Below are positions 13,745 to 18,208 of a stretch of 18,208 nt of DNA, piece after piece. Both the position numbers and the translations under genes were made by a program. Origin of the DNA: JBOFEH01 sp051650265. GTDB taxonomy: Bacteria > Bacillota > Clostridia > Lachnospirales > Cellulosilyticaceae. A model generated the notes under the pieces. It had not been told where the DNA came from. It did not search any database and was given only the letters and a program-made list of their open reading frames with translations. Numbering within the stretch: position 1 is the first letter of the stretch; every line of letters starts with the position of its first letter. The stretch is taken from contig JBOFIR010000229.1 in NCBI GenBank assembly GCA_051650265.1, forward strand, positions 1-18,208. Direction: 5' to 3'.

Positions 13745-16303
13745 CTATGCCTCTAGGTATTTGAGAAGCATTGTCCCAATCCCAACATTGTAACCGGCAA
13801 TTGCCATACATGCTGTCATTGGTTTATTCATCACAAATGCAAGTGGTAGCTTCTTATCTAAGATGTCATACCCTTCATAGAGATAAGCAAGCGCTGCCTT
13901 GTCATAGCCTACATAAACCTTAATAAATGGTAAGGCTTCTAATGTTTTGACAAGTGTTGGGTTTGCAATGTCTGAAGCTTCTTCTACAACCAATACCACG
14001 TTTGGCTGCTGCTCCATATACTGCTCCTTCGCACCAATCATCTCATTGAGTAAGTGCTCTGTTGGCTCTGCACCTGCATCTAGGAAGGCTACGATATTAC
14101 GGCTCTCACCTGTTACTTCTGAGAGTTTGTGCGCCGCACCCTCTGCATCTACAAATGCCACTTCATCTACTGTTACAGTCTTACCACCGGCTGTATCGAC
14201 TGCCGCTAATGAGATTCCTACTGTTACAGTTTCATTCTCTTTCACATCTACATAGTAGAGCTTTGCATACACTGTACCATTTGCATCTCTATTTACAGTT
14301 GTAATACGGTATGCACCCTCTTCCACTTGGTAGCTTACTTGACCTTCACTCCAGTCACCTGTTCCGAGGTGAAGTGTGTGGTAAAGTCCGTTTGCATAGC
14401 GTCCTACTGTATAGTTCTTTCTATATTCATAGACAGTGTCGTCCTCTGCTTTGAGTACAAGATGACTGTTCTTAATGACTTCTTCTTTGGCTGCGCCTAC
14501 TTCAATCTCAGTCCAAGCACCTGCATTGTAGTAGCTCATATTACCATTTGCTTTGCTTAGGCAAGCTGGAATCCCAAGTGTTCTACAGATTGCTACGAAT
14601 AAGATTTTCTTACTTGCTATATGACCGTATTTGACCTTCATCAGTCCTACAGGTTGTGCACATAAAAAGGCATTTTGAGCACTTGTAGCTGTTTGGATTG
14701 TCTCATCTAAGTAATCATAGATTGTTCTTGGGTTTGCTCTAAACGCTTCTTTTTGTGCGTCTGTAAGCATCTGCATAAGTCCCTGACGATAAGGTGTAAT
14801 CTTCTCTGTTGCAATACGTGGTGCTAAGATGCCTTTGATAAAGATTGCTTCCTCTACAGTCCCCTCATAAGTCATAGCCCCAAGAAGATGTGCTTTGAGC
14901 GTCTCACAACTTGTATCTGAGAGATCCTTTGTATTGAGGGTATCTAGCATTTTCACTTTGTATTCAAGAAGCGCCTTTGTCTCCTCATCTTGGAAGAATG
15001 CCATGATCTCTTCATAGTTACCACGCGCTGACTCAAGATGCCTTGCTACACCTTCTTCAAATGGTGCATAGTCTTTCGCCCACTCTACTGCTCTTTCCCC
15101 AAGGTAGAATGTGGCTACAAAAGCATTACGTGTGTCTTGGGCATGTGTATGTGCCGCTTGATGACGTGCTTTTGTTTCTTCATCTACTGCATTCTCATCT
15201 GGTGATGCACCTGTTGGTGGTACCAGTGTCAGCGTCTCCACTAGACCATGTGTACGCGCTCTATCTACAAGTGTCACAGTGAGTGCATCTGCTAGACGCA
15301 CATCAATCTGATCGTAAGTTGCAATACCGTGTTTATGTACATAGATCACAAGGTCCCCAAACCCAGTTGTGAAGTGTGCCTGGCCTTTTTCATCTGTTAC
15401 AAGTTCTGTCAGTGGGAAGAGTTCTGAGTAATTCACCACTTCAAAGCGTACGCCTGCACCTACTACAGGTACTCCCGCCTCATCTTGTACAGTTACTGTA
15501 ATCGCTTTTGTCTTGGCATAGCGATCAAGTGTATTGACTTCAGTTGCACTATCTGTCTGACGTGTGATCAGTTCATTTTCTACAGTTGTTGCAAACACCT
15601 TGCTTTGGATGAGCATTCCTCTTGATGCAGAAAGTTGGAACCATCCTGAATCAAGTGTTGCTTCTGGCTCACATGCGCCTAAGAAGTGCCACTCACCATC
15701 TGTCCATACCTCTACCCATGCATGGTTGTCATCACAGTGTGCCCATCTTGGCGTGTACGCTTGTCTTGCAGGAATCCCTACACTTCTAAACGCTGCTACG
15801 CCAAGCACTGACTCTTCACCACATCTTCCAAACGCATTGCGAAGCGTTGTCAGTGGACAAGTTGTTCTAGAATCTGTTGTTTGATAAGTTGCTTTTTCAA
15901 AACACCAGTAGTTAATAATAAGTGCTGCTTCTTTCATAGACTTCCCTTGAATTCTAGGATAAAGTTCTTCAAAGAAATCATCTTTATAAAATGCAATGTT
16001 TTCATTACTCATACGGTATTGTAGTACATAGTTTAAGAATAACCCACCTGTCAGTTGATCTCCCCAAGGTACCATCTGACGTACTTTGAGTGCTTGTCTT
16101 ACAAATTTCAAGAAAAGCTCCCCATCATGGTTGGCAAGGTCTTGTTCTGGCATAAAGGCATAGAGATACTTGAGACAAATGGCCTCATCCTCAGTACATG
16201 TCTCTAATACACCAAAAAGCTCTTCTTCTCTATGTTTTGCAGCCTCACGTACGAGGGCAAAACGTTCTTCAATGATCTGCATATGTTCTTTGTTTACTAG
16301 CAT
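13745..16303 (-). CDS. Multidomain transglutaminase-like protein: TGase, Ig-like, pseudo-TGase, thioredoxin-like
   Basis: This is a large 852-aa protein with no signal peptide or membrane helix. Residues 1-130 are helical. A transglutaminase-like core at about 150-215 has GRCGEESV with C161 and NHAWVEVW with H194; the third residue, normally Asp, is Cys-Glu (211-212). A Big-1/carboxypeptidase-regulatory-like Ig domain lies at about 265-345 (VTVQDEAGVPVVGAGV, TDEKGQAHFTT). A helical segment at about 380-540 precedes a second transglutaminase-like segment at about 555-601. That segment aligns residue by residue with the first but has I562 in place of C161 and G595 in place of H194. After a beta-rich region, residues about 735-852 look thioredoxin-like (FLDAGAEPTEH, KLPLAFVMN, AGYNVGIGTMLLKYL). 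Function is unknown. The RBS AGGAAG sits 5 nt before the ATG at 16303. Confidence 0.8.
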   Translation of the reverse strand: MLVNKEHMQIIEERFALVREAAKHREEELFGVLETCTEDEAICLKYLYAFMPEQDLANHDGELFLKFVRQALKVRQMVPWGDQLTGGLFLNYVLQYRMSNENIAFYKDDFFEELYPRIQGKSMKEAALIINYWCFEKATYQTTDSRTTCPLTTLRNAFGRCGEESVLGVAAFRSVGIPARQAYTPRWAHCDDNHAWVEVWTDGEWHFLGACEPEATLDSGWFQLSASRGMLIQSKVFATTVENELITRQTDSATEVNTLDRYAKTKAITVTVQDEAGVPVVGAGVRFEVVNYSELFPLTELVTDEKGQAHFTTGFGDLVIYVHKHGIATYDQIDVRLADALTVTLVDRARTHGLVETLTLVPPTGASPDENAVDEETKARHQAAHTHAQDTRNAFVATFYLGERAVEWAKDYAPFEEGVARHLESARGNYEEIMAFFQDEETKALLEYKVKMLDTLNTKDLSDTSCETLKAHLLGAMTYEGTVEEAIFIKGILAPRIATEKITPYRQGLMQMLTDAQKEAFRANPRTIYDYLDETIQTATSAQNAFLCAQPVGLMKVKYGHIASKKILFVAICRTLGIPACLSKANGNMSYYNAGAWTEIEVGAAKEEVIKNSHLVLKAEDDTVYEYRKNYTVGRYANGLYHTLHLGTGDWSEGQVSYQVEEGAYRITTVNRDANGTVYAKLYYVDVKENETVTVGISLAAVDTAGGKTVTVDEVAFVDAEGAAHKLSEVTGESRNIVAFLDAGAEPTEHLLNEMIGAKEQYMEQQPNVVLVVEEASDIANPTLVKTLEALPFIKVYVGYDKAALAYLYEGYDILDKKLPLAFVMNKPMTACMAIAGYNVGIGTMLLKYLEA

Positions 16304-16342
16304 CTTACTTCCTACCCTTCTAGTCTTCTATAGTCTCTCTTC

Positions 16343-16373
16343 ATTATAGTACCATAGTACAATTTGAAATCAA
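16343..16373 (-). promoter_or_regulatory. Candidate promoter of the 852-aa gene with a 19-bp spacer
   Basis: TTGATT (16373-16368) and TATAAT (16348-16343) on the minus strand are separated by 19 bp. The spacer holds the dyad-like GTAC-CATA-GTAC (16349-16360), next to the -10. The -10 is perfect, while the long spacer would suit an activator that bends or unwinds DNA. It may also be coincidental. Confidence 0.45.
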
Positions 16374-16390
16374 ACCTTTAGATGACAAAA

Positions 16391-16410
16391 CTGTAAGACT
16401 TCTGTAAGAC
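16391..16410 (+). repeat. Direct repeat CTGTAAGAC, 11-bp period, candidate OmpR-family box
   Basis: CTGTAAGAC occurs at 16391-16399 and 16402-16410, separated by TT. An 11-bp direct repeat on one face of the helix is the classic shape of PhoB/PhoP/VanR-type sites. Relative to the TACAAT -10 at 16441, it covers about -62 to -43. The -35 region there is poor, as expected for activator-dependent promoters. Confidence 0.5.
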
Positions 16411-16440
16411 AAACCTAAGGTATTCTTTCTTTTTTTCGGT

Positions 16441-16446
16441 TACAAT
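16441..16446 (+). promoter_or_regulatory. Candidate -10 box of the TraX-family gene
   Basis: TACAAT lies 31 bp before the ATG at 16477. The matching -35 position (16418-16423) is AGGTAT, far from consensus, so activation through the repeat at 16391-16410 is plausible. Confidence 0.4.
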
Positions 16447-16476
16447 AGGCTTATCACATGACACGGAGGATATAAT

Positions 16477-17274
16477 ATGGATTTTATTAAAAATGGCTTC
16501 AATAGTTTTCAGCTCAAAGTCATCGCACTGATTTTGATGACCTTTGATCATATAGCAAGCTTTCTATGGGGGGCTTTTGATATACCAATATGGTTCAACT
16601 GGCTTGGTAGACTCTCAGCCCCAATCTTCATCTTCATCGTTGCAGAAGGTTTCTACCATACAAGTAACCGAAAAAAATATATGCTTAGACTCTACCTATG
16701 GTCTGTGGGCATGGCACTTGGCAATAGCCTGATGAATAGCGTCTTTCCAAATCCAAACGGATCGATCATCATCAACAATATCTTTGCAACCATGTTCTTA
16801 ATCACGGTTTGTCTCTACGGAATTGAACGCATCAAAGAGAAAAAGATTGTTTCAGGAATTGCACTGATTGGACTACCTTTTGTCCTTTCAGGACTACTCT
16901 TCTTATTCATGAACATGGGTATGCTTTCTATCTTCAAATTCATGATGCTCTTTGTGCCAACTGCACTCACTGTAGAAGGTGGCTTTGTATGGCTCGCACT
17001 CGGGATTGGCTGTTACCTCCTAAGAGGCAAAAAAGTTGGACTTAGTATCTTCTACATCCTACTTTCTGCCTTCAACTTCTGGGTTGTTGCAGGTGCAGGT
17101 TTGACCTACGAAAACCTCTTCCTACTAAACTTCCAATGGCTCATGGTCTTTGCACTCCCTTTCATGCTTGCCTACAATGGTGAAAAAGGACGCAGCATGA
17201 AATACTTCTTCTATCTTTATTACCCACTTCATTGCTATGGCCTCTACCTACTTGGTCTTGCCTTAGCCCGCTAA
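16477..17274 (+). CDS. TraX-family multi-pass membrane protein (putative acyltransferase)
   Basis: The 265-aa product has about eight to nine membrane helices. TraX of the F plasmid acetylates the N-terminus of pilin. Chromosomal homologues in Firmicutes have unknown substrates but belong to the same fold group of membrane acyltransferases. Recognisable landmarks are LKVIALILMTFDHI at 13-26, GRL-APIF-F-VAEGFYHT at 44-62 followed by the RKKYMLRLY motif, NNIFATMFL at 100-108, and a final YYPLHCYGLYLLG at 248-260. No conjugation genes are nearby. An excellent GGAGG lies 7 nt before the ATG. It is monocistronic, with a possible OmpR-type box upstream and a strong terminator downstream. Confidence 0.85.
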   Translation: MDFIKNGFNSFQLKVIALILMTFDHIASFLWGAFDIPIWFNWLGRLSAPIFIFIVAEGFYHTSNRKKYMLRLYLWSVGMALGNSLMNSVFPNPNGSIIINNIFATMFLITVCLYGIERIKEKKIVSGIALIGLPFVLSGLLFLFMNMGMLSIFKFMMLFVPTALTVEGGFVWLALGIGCYLLRGKKVGLSIFYILLSAFNFWVVAGAGLTYENLFLLNFQWLMVFALPFMLAYNGEKGRSMKYFFYLYYPLHCYGLYLLGLALAR

Positions 17275-17294
17275 CTCATAACCCTTTTATTTTC

Positions 17295-17340
17295 AAAAAG
17301 ATCGGTAACGTCAAGCATGTATGGCGCTACCGATCTTTTT
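17295..17340 (+). terminator. Intrinsic terminator of the TraX-family gene
   Basis: A 16-bp stem (17295-17310 with 17325-17340, one non-canonical pair) closes a 14-nt loop and ends in five T residues. It starts 21 bp past the stop at 17274. Confidence 0.85.
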
Positions 17341-17346
17341 GATTGT

Positions 17347-17379
17347 GTAGTAAAGTGCTCCTTTCAAGCATTTTACTAC
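17347..17379. repeat. Unexplained 13-bp hairpin between the TraX terminator and the third MerR gene
   Basis: GTAGTAAAGTGCT (17347-17359) pairs with AGCATTTTACTAC (17367-17379), with one G-U pair across a 7-nt loop. No T-tract follows on either strand, so it is not a simple terminator. The rest of the 170-bp gap shows a short dyad ATAGT-TTAT-ACTAT (17448-17461) near a plausible -10 (TATACT) and nothing else. Confidence 0.5.
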
Positions 17380-17511
17380 TGTATGAACCACTACGCACAC
17401 GAAACTGCCGTTATCCCACTCTAGTTGCTATACCACAATACTGTTTCATAGTTTATACTATCTATACAGAGAAATGTTACTCAAGAAAAAAAGAAAAGGG
17501 GGGAGCTATCT

Positions 17512-18208
17512 ATGTTTACAGTCGGACAAGTTTCAAAATTTTTAGGGCTATCACGAGACACTTTAAAATTTTACGAAGAGAAAAATCTCATCCATCCGAT
17601 ACAAGATGAACTCAATGGGTATAGAAAATACAACATTCTCGATATTAATGAAATCCTCCCGATCAATTTTTATAGAGATATTGATATCGAAATCAAGAAA
17701 ATTCAAGAAATCACACAGTCAGATGGGACCGCTCAAATAGAAGCGATATTGGATGAAAAGCAACAAAGTCTTGAAGAAGAAATTGCCTACAAGCAACAGC
17801 TTTTAGAGCGTATTAAAGAACTCAAGCAGGACTGCCAATCCATCACAGAAAGTCTTGGTACATTTACTATACGCGAAATGCAACCTATCGTTATAACAGG
17901 TGATCTCGAAAAAACACAAGAAGTGGATGGTATGTGCACAGAAATTCTAGAAAAATACAACCATTCCTCACGCCTCAAGAAGGCTGTCAACTTATCTGGG
18001 CTCTCTCGGATCATTCATTTTGAAGGCACTACCATTACCAAAGAACAGTTTGTCCTCTTCGAAAAAGCAAACCTTTCTGTATCAGAAAAAAGAGAGGTCA
18101 TTACTTATTCCAAATGCCTCTATATCGTCATAGAAGTTCCCATTATCACACAAGAAACAGACAATATTGATGATCATATGGCCGCTTCCATTACACAGAC
18201 AGCTGCGT
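17512..18208 (+). CDS. MerR-family regulator, cut by the right edge
   Basis: The 232 visible codons start MFTVGQVSKFLGLSRDTLKFYEEKNL, a MerR helix-turn-helix, with a wing segment NGYRKYNILD at about 35-44. A coiled-coil helix at about 78-112 follows. From about 113 onward is an effector-like region with an I-E-V-P strand, similar in position to a ligand-binding domain. The C-terminus lies beyond the window, so domain identity is uncertain. The RBS GGGGGAG lies 6 nt before the ATG. The gene is preceded by the TraX gene and its terminator, so it is probably independently transcribed. Its target is unknown. Confidence 0.85.
   Translation, partial: MFTVGQVSKFLGLSRDTLKFYEEKNLIHPIQDELNGYRKYNILDINEILPINFYRDIDIEIKKIQEITQSDGTAQIEAILDEKQQSLEEEIAYKQQLLERIKELKQDCQSITESLGTFTIREMQPIVITGDLEKTQEVDGMCTEILEKYNHSSRLKKAVNLSGLSRIIHFEGTTITKEQFVLFEKANLSVSEKREVITYSKCLYIVIEVPIITQETDNIDDHMAASITQTAA

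Noticed and set aside
1..18208. CRISPR array, integrase, transposase, toxin-antitoxin or known defence system
   Set aside because: No spaced repeat array, recombinase motif or paired small toxin/antitoxin genes were found on either strand.

Overview
The window looks like a chromosomal segment from a low-to-moderate G+C Firmicute, most likely class Clostridia. The evidence is purine-rich ribosome binding sites, canonical -35/-10 boxes, many intrinsic terminators with T-tracts, an ABC exporter heterodimer and several MerR regulators. A Lachnospirales/Cellulosilyticum-like host is a guess from protein flavour, not a demonstrated assignment. There are no rRNA, tRNA, CRISPR, insertion sequence or phage features. 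The gene content is mostly small, independently terminated units.

Layout, left to right. Everything from 1 to 16303 is on the minus strand. tsaB (cut by the left edge) and tsaE form a tRNA t6A operon. A 514-aa MerR regulator follows, carrying a GyrI-like domain and two copies of a C-terminal domain. Next is a possible four-gene operon (5038 to 2990): a single-pass membrane-anchored protein, an AAC(6')-like acetyltransferase, a small three-helix membrane protein and a YdcF/DUF218 protein. A stand-alone single-domain siroheme/4Fe-4S reductase precedes it. A translationally coupled pair of ABC exporter half-transporters, a Nudix hydrolase and a 265-aa protein with a Cys-His-Asp transglutaminase-like signature come next. 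Then there is a YqhD-type Fe/NADPH alcohol dehydrogenase with its adjacent MerR regulator, and a histidine phosphatase. The minus-strand run ends with an 852-aa cytosolic protein that has one intact-looking transglutaminase-like domain, an Ig-like domain, a degenerate second transglutaminase-like domain and a thioredoxin-like C-terminus.

At 16303/16477 transcription diverges. On the plus strand lies a TraX-family multi-pass membrane protein, preceded by an 11-bp-period direct repeat typical of OmpR-family regulators. A third MerR-type regulator follows and is cut by the right edge.

How the parts work together. The clearest regulatory circuit is merR2-yqhD: a 19-bp-spaced promoter with an inverted repeat inside the spacer lies between regulator and dehydrogenase, which fits an aldehyde/electrophile response. 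The AAC(6')-like enzyme, ABC pair, Nudix protein and MerR proteins give the region a stress/detoxification character, but most are separated by terminators and need not act together. The least described items are the 852-aa protein with its pseudo-transglutaminase domain, the 265-aa Cys-His-Asp protein, and the MerR-GyrI-tandem-domain fusion. Nothing here proves a new multi-gene system.
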